Positions 9,548-17,033 of a stretch of DNA of 39,979 bases are shown here, piece after piece; positions within the stretch are counted from its first letter, which is position 1, and each line of letters opens with the position of its first letter. Under the pieces are notes generated by a model. The model searched no databases. It had not been told where the DNA came from and worked only from the letters and a program-made list of their open reading frames with translations. The translations under genes and the position numbers were made by a program. Source of the stretch: Gammaproteobacteria bacterium (lineage in GTDB: Bacteria > Pseudomonadota > Gammaproteobacteria > Steroidobacterales > Steroidobacteraceae); the NCBI GenBank assembly GCA_020029535.1, contig JAIBJM010000016.1:1-39979 (forward strand). The letters run 5' to 3'.

Positions 9548-11362
9548 ATGGCTGACTACGTTCCGCCGCTGCCCGATATGCAGTTCGTGCTGCGCGAGCT
9601 CGTCGAGCTGACGTCCTTAGCGCAGCTGCCGGGCTGCGAAGAGGCAACACCCGCTCTGGTCGACGCGATTCTCGACGAAGCCGGCAAGTTTGCCCGCGGC
9701 GTGCTCGCGCCGCTCAATTGCAGCGGCGATCGGCAGGGCGCTCGCTGGGACAGCGGCGCCGTGCGTACGGCCGATGGCTGGCGTGAAGCCTATGGACAAT
9801 TCGTCGCTGCTGGCTGGAATGCGCTTTCGTGTCCGATGGAGCACGGCGGTCAGGGCCTGCCACGCCTGATATCGACACTGGTCGAGGAAATGTGGAACGG
9901 CGCGAACGTGGCCTTCGCGTTGTGTCCGATGCTCACGCGCGGGGCAATCGAAGCGATCGACCTGCATGGCAGCGCCACGCTCAAACAGATCTATCTGCCC
10001 AGGCTCGTAAGCGGTGAGTGGACCGGCACGATGAACCTCACTGAACCGCAGGCGGGCAGCGACCTTGCGGCGATTCGCGCGCGTGCCGAGCCGCGGGCCG
10101 ATGGCAGCTATCGGATCTCCGGGCAGAAGACCTTCATCACCTACGGCGAGCACGATCTGGCCGACAACATCGTCCATCTCGTGCTCGCGCGCACGCCCGA
10201 CGCGCCGGAAGGCGTCAAGGGAATCTCGTTATTCGTCGTGCCAAAATTCCTGGTCAATGCCGACGGCTCGATCGGGTCGCGTAACGACGTGCGCTGCATC
10301 TCGATCGAGCGCAAGCTCGGCATCCATGCGAGTCCGACCTGCGTCATGGCGTTCGGAGATGGCGGGGGTGCCGTGGGCTACCTCATCGGGGAAGAAAACC
10401 AGGGCCTCGCCTACATGTTCATCATGATGAATACGGCGCGCTTCAGCATCGGGCTCGAGGGCCTGGGTCTGGCAGAGGGTGCGTATCAGCAAGCGCTCGC
10501 CTATGCGCGCCAGCGCGTGCAAGGCACCGCAGCGGGTACCAGGAGCGGTGCGAAGGTCGCGATCCTCCGGCATCCCGACATCCGCCGCATGCTGCTACTG
10601 ATGAAATCACAGAGCGAGGCGATGCGTGCGCTCGCCTGTGTGGTCGCCGCGTCGATGGACGTCGCGCAGCGCCATCCAGAGCCCGAGACGCGCAGGCGCC
10701 ACCAGGCCTTCGTCGATCTGATGATTCCGGTCGTCAAGGGCTGGAACACCGAGACTGCCAACGAGATCGCCTCGCTCGGAGTACAGATCCATGGCGGCAT
10801 GGGTTACATCGAAGAGGCCGGTGCGGCGCAGTTCCTCCGCGACGCCCGGATTACGACGATCTACGAGGGCACCACCGGCATCCAGGCGATCGACCTGGTC
10901 GGGCGCAAGGTCGCGCGCGACCAAGGCCGCACGATTCGCGCGGTACTCGACGAAATTCGTGCGATCGAGCGACAGCTGCGCGGGCATGACGAGCCCGCGC
11001 TTGGCGCGATCGCGCACGCGCTGGGCGCAGGCGTCAGCGCGCTCGCGCAGGCGGTCGACTTCATCGTCACTACGTTCGGCACCGACGTACGCGCCGCGCT
11101 TGCAGGCGCGGTGCCGTTTCTCAAGCTCTTCGGCACGGTGGCAGGTGGCTGGCAGATGGCGCGTGCCGCGCTCGCCGCACAACGCCGGATCGATCAAGGC
11201 GACAGCGACACGGCCTTTCTGCGTGCGAAGATCGCGAGTGCACACTTCTATGCCGATCATCTGCTCACCCAGGCACCTGGACTCGCGCGCATCGTATGTG
11301 CTGGCGCGCCTGCCGTGCTTCAATTCACTGATGATCAGTTCATCGGGGCAGCCAGACAATGA
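9548..11362 (+). CDS. Long acyl-CoA dehydrogenase, DmdC-like
   Basis: 604 residues, clearly longer than ordinary acyl-CoA dehydrogenases (about 380). It has N-terminal, middle (MNLTEPQAGSDLAAIRARA) and C-terminal dehydrogenase domains plus the extra helical C-terminal extension (PF12806 type) typical of DmdC/3-methylmercaptopropionyl-CoA dehydrogenase relatives. The likely catalytic base is E440 in IYEGTTGIQA. It is an FAD enzyme making the alpha,beta-double bond of an acyl-CoA and passing electrons to ETF. In an icmF/thiolase/dehydrogenase operon, a butyryl- or branched-acyl-CoA substrate is more likely than a sulfur compound; this is inference. Its last codons overlap the next gene at ATGATG, which suggests translational coupling. 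Confidence 0.92.
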   Translation: MADYVPPLPDMQFVLRELVELTSLAQLPGCEEATPALVDAILDEAGKFARGVLAPLNCSGDRQGARWDSGAVRTADGWREAYGQFVAAGWNALSCPMEHGGQGLPRLISTLVEEMWNGANVAFALCPMLTRGAIEAIDLHGSATLKQIYLPRLVSGEWTGTMNLTEPQAGSDLAAIRARAEPRADGSYRISGQKTFITYGEHDLADNIVHLVLARTPDAPEGVKGISLFVVPKFLVNADGSIGSRNDVRCISIERKLGIHASPTCVMAFGDGGGAVGYLIGEENQGLAYMFIMMNTARFSIGLEGLGLAEGAYQQALAYARQRVQGTAAGTRSGAKVAILRHPDIRRMLLLMKSQSEAMRALACVVAASMDVAQRHPEPETRRRHQAFVDLMIPVVKGWNTETANEIASLGVQIHGGMGYIEEAGAAQFLRDARITTIYEGTTGIQAIDLVGRKVARDQGRTIRAVLDEIRAIERQLRGHDEPALGAIAHALGAGVSALAQAVDFIVTTFGTDVRAALAGAVPFLKLFGTVAGGWQMARAALAAQRRIDQGDSDTAFLRAKIASAHFYADHLLTQAPGLARIVCAGAPAVLQFTDDQFIGAARQ

Positions 11363-12174
11363 TGTCTGATGCCACCGACTTCTATCCCCAACGCATCGTC
11401 TGTCTGACCGAGGAGCCGACCGAGGTGCTTTACGCACTCGGCGAATCGCATCGCATCGTCGGCATTTCAGGCTTTACCGTGCGCCCGGCCCGCGCGCGCA
11501 AGGAAAAGCCCAGGGTTTCTGCCTTCACCAGCGCGCGCATCGACGAGATCCTCAAGCTCAAGCCGGATCTGACGATCGGTTTTTCCGACCTTCAGGCTGA
11601 CATCGCGCAGGAACTGGTCCGTCGCGGCGTGGAGGTCTGGATCAGCAATCACCGCTCGGTGACCGGGATTCTCGGCTACGTGTGCCGGTTGGGCGCACTG
11701 GTCGGTGCGGCGGGCAAGGCCGAACGCTACGCGCAGGAACTCGAGACGCACCTGGCTCGCGTGCGTGAGGCGGCCGCGTGCTTGCCGCGGCGCCCGCGTG
11801 TCTATTTCGAGGAATGGGACGAGCCGCAGATCAGCGGGATTCGCTGGGTCTCGGAACTCATCGGCATCGCCGGCGGCGAAGATATCTTTGCCGAGCGCGC
11901 GAAGAGCGCACTTGCGCGCGGCCGCATCATCGCCGATGCACGCGAAGTCATCGACCACGCACCCGACCTCATCATCGGCTCGTGGTGCGGCAAGAAGTTC
12001 CGTCCCGAGCGGGTTGCGGCGCGGCCAGGCTGGCAGACGATTCCGGCGGTGCGCGACGGCGAGCTGCACGAGGTCAAGTCGCCGCTCATCCTGCAGCCCG
12101 GGCCGGCGGCGCTGACCGACGGGCTCGATGCCCTGCACGCGATCATTGCGCGCTGGGCGCAGCGCTGGACTTAA
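11359..12174 (+). CDS. Leaderless BtuF-like cobalamin-binding protein
   Basis: 271 residues belonging to the periplasmic-binding-protein fold of the vitamin B12/iron-siderophore class (PF01497, BtuF-like). The N-terminal pattern RIVCLTEEPTEVLYALGE continues into GISGFTVRPARARKEKP, then LKPDLTIGFSDLQADIAQEL. There is no signal peptide or lipobox: the protein starts MMSDATDFYPQRIV. It is therefore predicted to stay in the cytoplasm, unlike true BtuF. It overlaps the acyl-CoA dehydrogenase by 4 nt (ATGATG; the second ATG at 11362 is also possible) and closes an operon headed by the B12-dependent mutase. A role in intracellular cobalamin handling or sensing is an attractive inference but untested. 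It meets the MFS gene tail-to-tail with a 4-nt overlap. Confidence 0.85.
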   Translation: MMSDATDFYPQRIVCLTEEPTEVLYALGESHRIVGISGFTVRPARARKEKPRVSAFTSARIDEILKLKPDLTIGFSDLQADIAQELVRRGVEVWISNHRSVTGILGYVCRLGALVGAAGKAERYAQELETHLARVREAAACLPRRPRVYFEEWDEPQISGIRWVSELIGIAGGEDIFAERAKSALARGRIIADAREVIDHAPDLIIGSWCGKKFRPERVAARPGWQTIPAVRDGELHEVKSPLILQPGPAALTDGLDALHAIIARWAQRWT

Positions 12175-13526
12175 AGAGCCGCCTGCGGCGCAAGCCGGCC
12201 GTCTTCGCGTCGGCGTGCAAACGCCAGAACCGAGGCAGCCACCGCAGCTACAAGAATCGCGCCCCCCATGAAGTAGAACACCTGCAAGTTCCGCCAGCCC
12301 GCGGCCAGCATGGTCCCGACCAGCAGCGCATTGCCTATCTGCGCCAGCCGCGCCATCGACATGGCACTGCCCACGCCCATCGACCTGAGAACGGTGGGAT
12401 AGACCGATGCGGCCAAAGTGAGTGCTCCCGCGCTCGCGCCACCCAAACACAGGGAGCTGACGAAGGACGCTGCACTGGCCCAGCCGAGGCCCAGTCCCGG
12501 AATTCCGATTGCCATGAACAGCGGCGCGCCGACCAGATAGGCAATGGCCATGACTCGTCCGGCGCCGAAGCGGTCGAACAGGCGGCCGAAGCTGGCGGTG
12601 CCGAACACGCTTCCCAGGTTCGACATGGCGCCCACGAAGGCCGCTTGCGAGAGAGTGAGCTGCGCCGGACCCGACAGCATCGACGGCACCCACAGCGGCA
12701 GGAACAGCAGCGCGCTGAAGGTGATCATGAACAGGACCCACAGCAGCGCGGTCGTGACCGCCCGCCCGCCCTGCAACAGCGCCAGGAACGAACCGCGATG
12801 CGCCGTCGGTTCGGCGAAGGTGAATTGCGTAGCGTCCGCCGCGGCCGGCGCCAGCCACCGCACCACGGCGCGAATCCGCGCCGTATCGGCATTACTGGCT
12901 GCCAGATACCGCAGGGATTCGGGCAGATAGAGCGCGCAGACGATACCGATCAGCAGAGGTACGCCGCCGCCGAAATAGAAGATGCTCTGCCATCCGAATT
13001 CTTTCGCGAGGATCGGGTTGATCAGGCTTCCGACGAAGCCCCCTAGTGGGAAGGCTGCCCAGATGACCGAGACAGCCGCCCCGCGGATGCGCGCCGGAGC
13101 GTATTCAGCCGTGAGCGCCACAAAGCACGGGGTCGCCGCGCCGAGGCCCAGGCCGGCGACCAGCCGTGCCGCCATGAAGGTTGGAATCGAGGTCGCGAGC
13201 GCTGTGACGATCGTACCGAGCGCCATCAGCAGCACAGCTCCGAGCAGCGTCGGTTTTCGACCGATCCGGTCGCCGATGGCGCCCGAGACCACCGCGCCAA
13301 TCATCGCCCCCAATTGACCGGCGGAGAACACGGGCCCCAGGGACCCCGGAGGGAGATGGAAGGCCTGGCTGATCAAGGGACCAGCCACCCCGATCGACTG
13401 GGTGTCGAGGCCGTCGAAGAAGGCGACAGCGGCGCAGCAGGCCATCGCCTTGATCTGGAATGCGGTGAGCCGCCCATCGTCGATCAGCGCGCCAAGGTCG
13501 ATCGTCCCGTCCTGCTTCTCTGTCAC
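12171..13526 (-). CDS. MFS transporter, aromatic acid:H+ symporter (AAHS) type
   Basis: 451 residues with about twelve hydrophobic segments in two halves, so an inner-membrane protein. TM1 has the acid-bearing pattern FFDGLDTQSIG typical of the PcaK/MhpT-like AAHS family, and loop 2-3 carries the MFS signature GDRIGRKPTLL. The start is GTG 13526, overlapping the stop of the FAH gene as GTGA. It is the last gene of the four-gene catabolic operon and probably imports the aromatic or related acid degraded by the upstream enzymes. Its stop overlaps the convergent cobalamin-binding gene by 4 nt. The exact substrate is not determinable. Confidence 0.9.
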   Translation of the reverse strand: MTEKQDGTIDLGALIDDGRLTAFQIKAMACCAAVAFFDGLDTQSIGVAGPLISQAFHLPPGSLGPVFSAGQLGAMIGAVVSGAIGDRIGRKPTLLGAVLLMALGTIVTALATSIPTFMAARLVAGLGLGAATPCFVALTAEYAPARIRGAAVSVIWAAFPLGGFVGSLINPILAKEFGWQSIFYFGGGVPLLIGIVCALYLPESLRYLAASNADTARIRAVVRWLAPAAADATQFTFAEPTAHRGSFLALLQGGRAVTTALLWVLFMITFSALLFLPLWVPSMLSGPAQLTLSQAAFVGAMSNLGSVFGTASFGRLFDRFGAGRVMAIAYLVGAPLFMAIGIPGLGLGWASAASFVSSLCLGGASAGALTLAASVYPTVLRSMGVGSAMSMARLAQIGNALLVGTMLAAGWRNLQVFYFMGGAILVAAVAASVLAFARRREDGRLAPQAAL

Positions 13527-14362
13527 TGGACTGACTCAGCCGCAATGGTGTTGACGAGACGGCCCACCGCGCCGATCTCCACCTCGACAGTGTCCCCCGG
13601 TTTCATCCACAGCGGCGGGGTGCGCTTGGAGCCAACTCCGCCCGGCGTTCCGGTGGCAATCACGTCACCCGGCGAGAGCGAAGTGAAGCTCGATATGTAG
13701 GCAATGATCTTCGGTATCGGAAAAATCATGTCGCCGATCGGCTGATCCTGGACCACCGCCCCGTTCAGCCGGGTGATCACATGCACGTCTGTCAGGTCGC
13801 CGGCCTCCTCCGGCGTGACCAGCCATGGGCCCAACCCGCCGGTGGCTGGAAAATTCTTTCCCGGAATGAACTGGCTGGTGTGCCATTGCCAGTCGCGGAT
13901 GGAGGCGTCGTTGAAGCACGCGTAGCCGGCCACGTGCGCCATCGCCTCGGACTCCGGGATCGCCCGGCCGCCTAGACCGATCACGACGGCAAGCTCGCCC
14001 TCGTAATCGAGGCTGTCGGAAATGCGCGGGCGGATGATCGGCTGGTGGTGCGCAACCAGGGTGTCGGCGAAGCGCGTGAAGATCGACGGATGGTCGACCT
14101 TGGCGCGCTGGGTCTCCTGGCGGTGACTTTCATAGTTGTGGCCGACGCACAGGATCTTTCCAGGGTTCGGCACCACAGGCAGCAGGACGATGCTTTCGAG
14201 CGCGCAGGTCCGCCCTTCGCCTTTGCCCAAGGCCGCCAGCCCGCCGGCGGCAATGGCTGACTTCAGGTCGGGCGCAGAGCCGGAGAGATCGACCACGTGG
14301 TCGCCCTCCACCCGTCCGAAGTGCGCAGCGCCGTCGGGCGCGCGGAAGCTGACGTACTTCAC
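13523..14362 (-). CDS. Fumarylacetoacetate hydrolase (FAH)-family enzyme
   Basis: 279 residues from a GTG at 14362 (VKYVSFRAPDG..., with AGGAAT upstream). A longer open frame reaches 14641, but its first part is a shadow of the upstream gene. The core is a classic FAH domain: ILCVGHNYESHRQE, then the metal-binding DYEGELAVVIG, then CFNDASIRDWQWHTSQF and FIPGKNFPATGGLGPW, ending ATGTPGGVGSKRTPP. Family members hydrolyse or hydrate and decarboxylate ring-fission products in aromatic catabolism, using Mg2+ or Mn2+. It overlaps the dioxygenase stop (GTGA) and the MFS start by 4 nt each. Together with the VOC dioxygenase this implies ring cleavage followed by hydrolysis of the fission product. The specific compound is unknown. 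Confidence 0.92.
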   Translation of the reverse strand: MKYVSFRAPDGAAHFGRVEGDHVVDLSGSAPDLKSAIAAGGLAALGKGEGRTCALESIVLLPVVPNPGKILCVGHNYESHRQETQRAKVDHPSIFTRFADTLVAHHQPIIRPRISDSLDYEGELAVVIGLGGRAIPESEAMAHVAGYACFNDASIRDWQWHTSQFIPGKNFPATGGLGPWLVTPEEAGDLTDVHVITRLNGAVVQDQPIGDMIFPIPKIIAYISSFTSLSPGDVIATGTPGGVGSKRTPPLWMKPGDTVEVEIGAVGRLVNTIAAESVQ

Positions 14363-15273
14363 CGGATTCCTGCCGAACCTGCGCCGACGCGCAAGGACTC
14401 GGGCGTCCATTCGCGCCGGAAACAGAAATTGCGTTCCGCCTCTTCCAGGGCGCCGATATCCTTTGTCGACAGTCCCCACTGATCGATGCGCCCCGGCGGC
14501 CAGGTCCAGTCTTCCTGCGCACCGGCCTTGTGGTCGTCCGCCACCTTTTCCACCGCGGTGGAGAATTCGACCACCGCGCCGAACGGGGCGACGAAATAGG
14601 CGAAGATGTTGGCGCCCGGTCCGTGCCGACCGGGGCCCCATGCCGGCGTCAGACCGCGGTCGCGCAGACGGCCGATTCCGCGCATCACCGCATCCATGTC
14701 CTCCATCTCGAAAGCGATGTGGTTCAGTGAGGCATAGCCGGCGCGCGCGAAGGCAGTCGAATGGTGGGAATCATTGCAGCGCACGAACACCATGCCCTTG
14801 GTGCGGTCGGAGACGCGAAATCCCAGTGATTGCTCGGCCACATTGGCGGTTGCCTCCGCGTCCCTGGAGTTGAGTACGACGTGAGTCAGCTTGACCGGCA
14901 GATCACGGCCGGCGATCGGCTCCACATCCTCCGTCTCGGTCAGGAATCGGAACAGCTCGCCCTCGGGCAATTCGACCACGATCCCGCGCCCGCCGCCGGG
15001 GTCTGCCGCGATCGTCTCGATTACCGGCAACCCGCTCGCCTGCACGCGTTCGGTCAGATGCTCCAGCTCTTCGCGCGTGCCGGTGAAGGTGATCGAGCGC
15101 ACGAAACGGCTGTCCGCCTCGTGCAGAGCCAGAAGGTACGGTAGCCGGCTCGATCCGCGCAGATAGTGCGCCCCGCCCCGGGTGCCGCCCGGAGCCATGC
15201 CCCAGATCTCTGTCATGAAGCGGGCTGCCTCGCCCGCCTCCGGAAGCGCCAGCTCCACACTACGCAGCATCAT
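14359..15273 (-). CDS. VOC-superfamily (type I extradiol-like) dioxygenase
   Basis: 304 residues built from two vicinal-oxygen-chelate modules. The N-terminal module (about 1-120) lacks obvious metal ligands. The C-terminal module has the expected Fe/Mn triad H131 (KLTHVVLNS), H185 (LNHIAFEM) and E236 (AVVEFST), as in two-domain extradiol dioxygenases such as BphC. It probably cleaves a dihydroxylated aromatic ring next to the hydroxyls. ATG 15273 overlaps the stop of the upstream GlcG-like gene by 4 nt. The divergent sequence means that ring cleavage is inferred from fold, ligands and neighbours (FAH hydrolase, aromatic-acid transporter); a glyoxalase-like role is less likely. Confidence 0.87.
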   Translation of the reverse strand: MMLRSVELALPEAGEAARFMTEIWGMAPGGTRGGAHYLRGSSRLPYLLALHEADSRFVRSITFTGTREELEHLTERVQASGLPVIETIAADPGGGRGIVVELPEGELFRFLTETEDVEPIAGRDLPVKLTHVVLNSRDAEATANVAEQSLGFRVSDRTKGMVFVRCNDSHHSTAFARAGYASLNHIAFEMEDMDAVMRGIGRLRDRGLTPAWGPGRHGPGANIFAYFVAPFGAVVEFSTAVEKVADDHKAGAQEDWTWPPGRIDQWGLSTKDIGALEEAERNFCFRREWTPESLRVGAGSAGIR

Positions 15274-15701
15274 GATGCAGTGCCCTGGTTCAGTTCGACG
15301 GCGGCAATCCCCGCAAGTGCGCAGGCCTCGTCCACGTCGGCGGCATCGCCCGAGATCCCGACCGCACCCGAGACCCGTCGGTCCCTGTCGCGGATCAACA
15401 CACCGCCTGCCGACAGCACGAGGTTTCCCTGGGAGGCGATCGCCACTGTGGTGAAAAATATCGGATTGTCGATCGCGCGCGCGGCGAGCTCGCGGGTATC
15501 CGCACCCATGCCCAGCGCGCCCATCGCCTTGGCGCGAGCGATGTCGAGCCTGAACAGGCTTGCTTCATCTTCGCGGCAGAACGCCACCGGATGACCGCCC
15601 GCATCGAGCACTATTACGGCCAGAGGCTTGGCGTCGCGGTGGCGCCCTTCCGCGAGCGCGCTATCGATGATCACCCGAGCCGTACGCAGGTCCATGCTCA
15701 T
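15270..15701 (-). CDS. GlcG/HbpS-family protein (PF03928)
   Basis: 143 residues from ATG 15701, with a second in-frame ATG at 15695 (MDLRTARVII). It shows the family pattern: LAVIVLDAGGHPVAFCRED, LFRLDIARAKAMGALGMG, then the glycine-rich AGGVLIRD and GAVGISGDAADVDEACA. Relatives include heme-binding HbpS, GlcG and many small cytosolic proteins encoded in catabolic operons whose function is unclear. It is first in the minus-strand operon and overlaps the dioxygenase gene by 4 nt, so it probably assists the pathway (cofactor or heme handling, or an isomerase-like role). No signal peptide is visible. Family firm, function not. Confidence 0.82.
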   Translation of the reverse strand: MSMDLRTARVIIDSALAEGRHRDAKPLAVIVLDAGGHPVAFCREDEASLFRLDIARAKAMGALGMGADTRELAARAIDNPIFFTTVAIASQGNLVLSAGGVLIRDRDRRVSGAVGISGDAADVDEACALAGIAAVELNQGTAS

Positions 15702-15774
15702 CCAGTCCAGTATTGTGGGAGCCGCATGATGGGGCGCGTGAGCACTCAGATCAATTCACGCCAGCAGCCAAATA

Positions 15775-15813
15775 CCTGCATTTCCCGCCATTTTGCCTGC
15801 ATTTCTCGCCATT
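15775..15813. repeat. Tandem 18-bp direct repeat in divergent promoter region
   Basis: CCTGCATTTCCCGCCATT (15775-15792) and CCTGCATTTCTCGCCATT (15796-15813) differ at one base and start 21 bp apart, two turns of the helix. They lie between the divergent GlcG-led operon and the enoyl-CoA hydratase gene, just upstream of a -10-like TATACT (15823-15828). This is the expected layout for two copies of a regulator bound on the same face of DNA. The regulator is not encoded next to it. Operator function is inference. Confidence 0.6.
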
Positions 15814-15822
15814 GAACCAACC

Positions 15823-15828
15823 TATACT
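15823..15828 (+). promoter_or_regulatory. Probable -10 element for the enoyl-CoA hydratase gene
   Basis: TATACT matches five of six positions of the sigma-70 -10 consensus. It is 37 bp upstream of the chosen ATG (15866), which has AAGGG 8 nt before it. The -35 position would fall inside the second 18-bp direct repeat, where no good TTGACA match is seen, so activation or repression through the repeats is plausible. Confidence 0.4.
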
Positions 15829-15865
15829 CCGGCGCACACCTGTCCGGGCAACAAGGGTAATGAGC

Positions 15866-16633
15866 ATGAGCAACATCAAGACGGTTCTGATGAATGGTGT
15901 TGCAACCATCGAGATTGCGCGCCCGGAAAAGAAAAATGCTCTCACGCTCGACATGTATGCAGCCATGACAAGAAGTCTCGAACAGGCCGGCGCCGACAGC
16001 AGTGTTCGCGCCGTCCTGATCACCGGACAGCCCGGCATTTTCACGTCGGGCAACGATCTCCAGGACTTCATGAACCGGCCACCATCGGGCCCGGACTCCG
16101 CTGTGTTCCAGTTCATGCGGGCACTGGTCGAGTGCGAAAAACCTGTCGTCGCGGCAGTGACAGGCGCCGCAATCGGCATCGGTACCACGCTGCTGCTTCA
16201 CTGCGATCTCGTATACGTATCCGACGAGGCGCGGCTCGCCATGCCGTTCACCAGCCTTGGCCTTGTTGCCGAATTTGGCTCCAGCCTGCTGCTGCCGCTG
16301 CTGATGGGACATGCCAGGGCCGCGGAGAAACTGCTGCTGGGAGATTCTTTTACGGGCGCCGATGCAGTCAGTTGTGGTATCGCCAATGCCGTTCTGCCTG
16401 CAGACGAAGTGTTGCGGCACGCCCGGCGCATGGCGGAACGTTTCAACACGCTGCCACCAGGCGCCGTGCGCGACACGAAGAAGCTCATGCGGCAGAGGCA
16501 GAAGCAAAGCGTGTCTGAAGCGATTACCGCAGAAGGCGAATTGATAGTGCAGCGCCTGCGCAGTCCCGAGGCAACGGAAGCATTCCAGGCATTCTTCCAG
16601 CGGCGCAGTCCCGACTTCTCCAAATTCAGCTGA
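15866..16633 (+). CDS. Enoyl-CoA hydratase/isomerase-family protein
   Basis: 255 residues from ATG 15866, chosen because AAGGG (15853-15857) lies 8 nt upstream; ATG 15860 is too close to it. Crotonase fold: oxyanion-hole segments FTSGNDLQDF and GAAIGIGTTLLLHCDLVY, and a single acidic residue E136 in LGLVAEFGSSLLLP. This pattern resembles isomerase or PaaG-like members more than two-glutamate hydratases. It acts on enoyl-CoA thioesters in the cytoplasm. It is divergent from the dioxygenase operon and shares its upstream repeat region, so it may be co-regulated. It could also supply the hydratase step missing from the icmF operon. Specific reaction unresolved. Confidence 0.9.
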   Translation: MSNIKTVLMNGVATIEIARPEKKNALTLDMYAAMTRSLEQAGADSSVRAVLITGQPGIFTSGNDLQDFMNRPPSGPDSAVFQFMRALVECEKPVVAAVTGAAIGIGTTLLLHCDLVYVSDEARLAMPFTSLGLVAEFGSSLLLPLLMGHARAAEKLLLGDSFTGADAVSCGIANAVLPADEVLRHARRMAERFNTLPPGAVRDTKKLMRQRQKQSVSEAITAEGELIVQRLRSPEATEAFQAFFQRRSPDFSKFS

Positions 16634-16752
16634 GGAGTGATGAGTTGAGCGGCATATGCAACGAGAATGCGTCGCAGCTCTCGCCGCACCGTCGTCGCAT
16701 TAGTAAGGTTGCGTACCCCGCTCAATTGTTGCTGGACAATCAAGGAGTGGAG

Positions 16753-16766
16753 AGCGCAATTGCGCT
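16753..16766. repeat. 14-bp perfect palindrome in gap after the ECH gene
   Basis: AGCGCAATTGCGCT is self-complementary. A second short hairpin (CCGGAA-AAA-TTCCGG, 16790-16804) follows, about 22 nt beyond the 3' end of the minus-strand tRNA. Neither has a T-run, so neither is a standard intrinsic terminator. The 16634-16825 gap shows no credible gene. Confidence 0.3.
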
Positions 16767-16825
16767 GATCCAAGTAGTTGAATTTGCCACCGGAAAAATT
16801 CCGGGCATTGATTCTGTTGGGAAAC

Positions 16826-16916
16826 TGGCGGAGAGAGAGGGATTCGAACCCTCGAAGGGCTTTTGACCCTTACACCCTTAGCAGGGGTGCGCCTTCGACC
16901 ACTCGGCCATCTCTCC
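16826..16916 (-). tRNA. tRNA-Ser(GCU)
   Basis: The 91-nt gene is read on the minus strand from 16916. The acceptor stem GGAGAGA pairs with TCTCTCC, followed by discriminator G and an encoded CCA (16828-16826). The anticodon loop contains GCT (16882-16880) flanked by a CCCC/GGGG-type stem. The long variable arm AGGGTCAAAAGCCCTT is typical of class II tRNA-Ser, and the T-arm GAGGGTTCGAATCCCTC is intact. It decodes AGC/AGU. Gammaproteobacteria commonly carry this tRNA downstream of csrA; here a hupE/MBL pair lies between them. Confidence 0.97.
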
Positions 16917-16973
16917 GCGCCATGAACCTGTTTGAAAACAGTTGCTTGCGCGACGGGGGAACCGGCGGCTGCA

Positions 16974-17003
16974 GGCGGGGCGCCATGATAATGGCGCCCC
17001 GCC
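16974..17003. terminator. Very strong hairpin after the MBL gene, without U-tract
   Basis: GGCGGGGCGCCAT (16974-16986) and ATGGCGCCCCGCC (16991-17003) form a perfect 13-bp stem with loop GATA. It lies 30 bp past the MBL-fold stop codon and 57 bp before the tRNA, all on the minus strand. No run of T follows, so it is a transcript-end or mRNA-stabilising structure rather than a textbook intrinsic terminator. Confidence 0.5.
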
Positions 17004-17033
17004 GGGATCGCAAAGGCTGAACGCCTGTGGCGG

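Noticed and set aside
16645-17020. Short plus-strand frames ending AEREGFEPSKGF and RERDSNPRRAF
   Set aside because: These are the well-known spurious peptides read from the antisense of tRNA-Ser; the tRNA explains the sequence.
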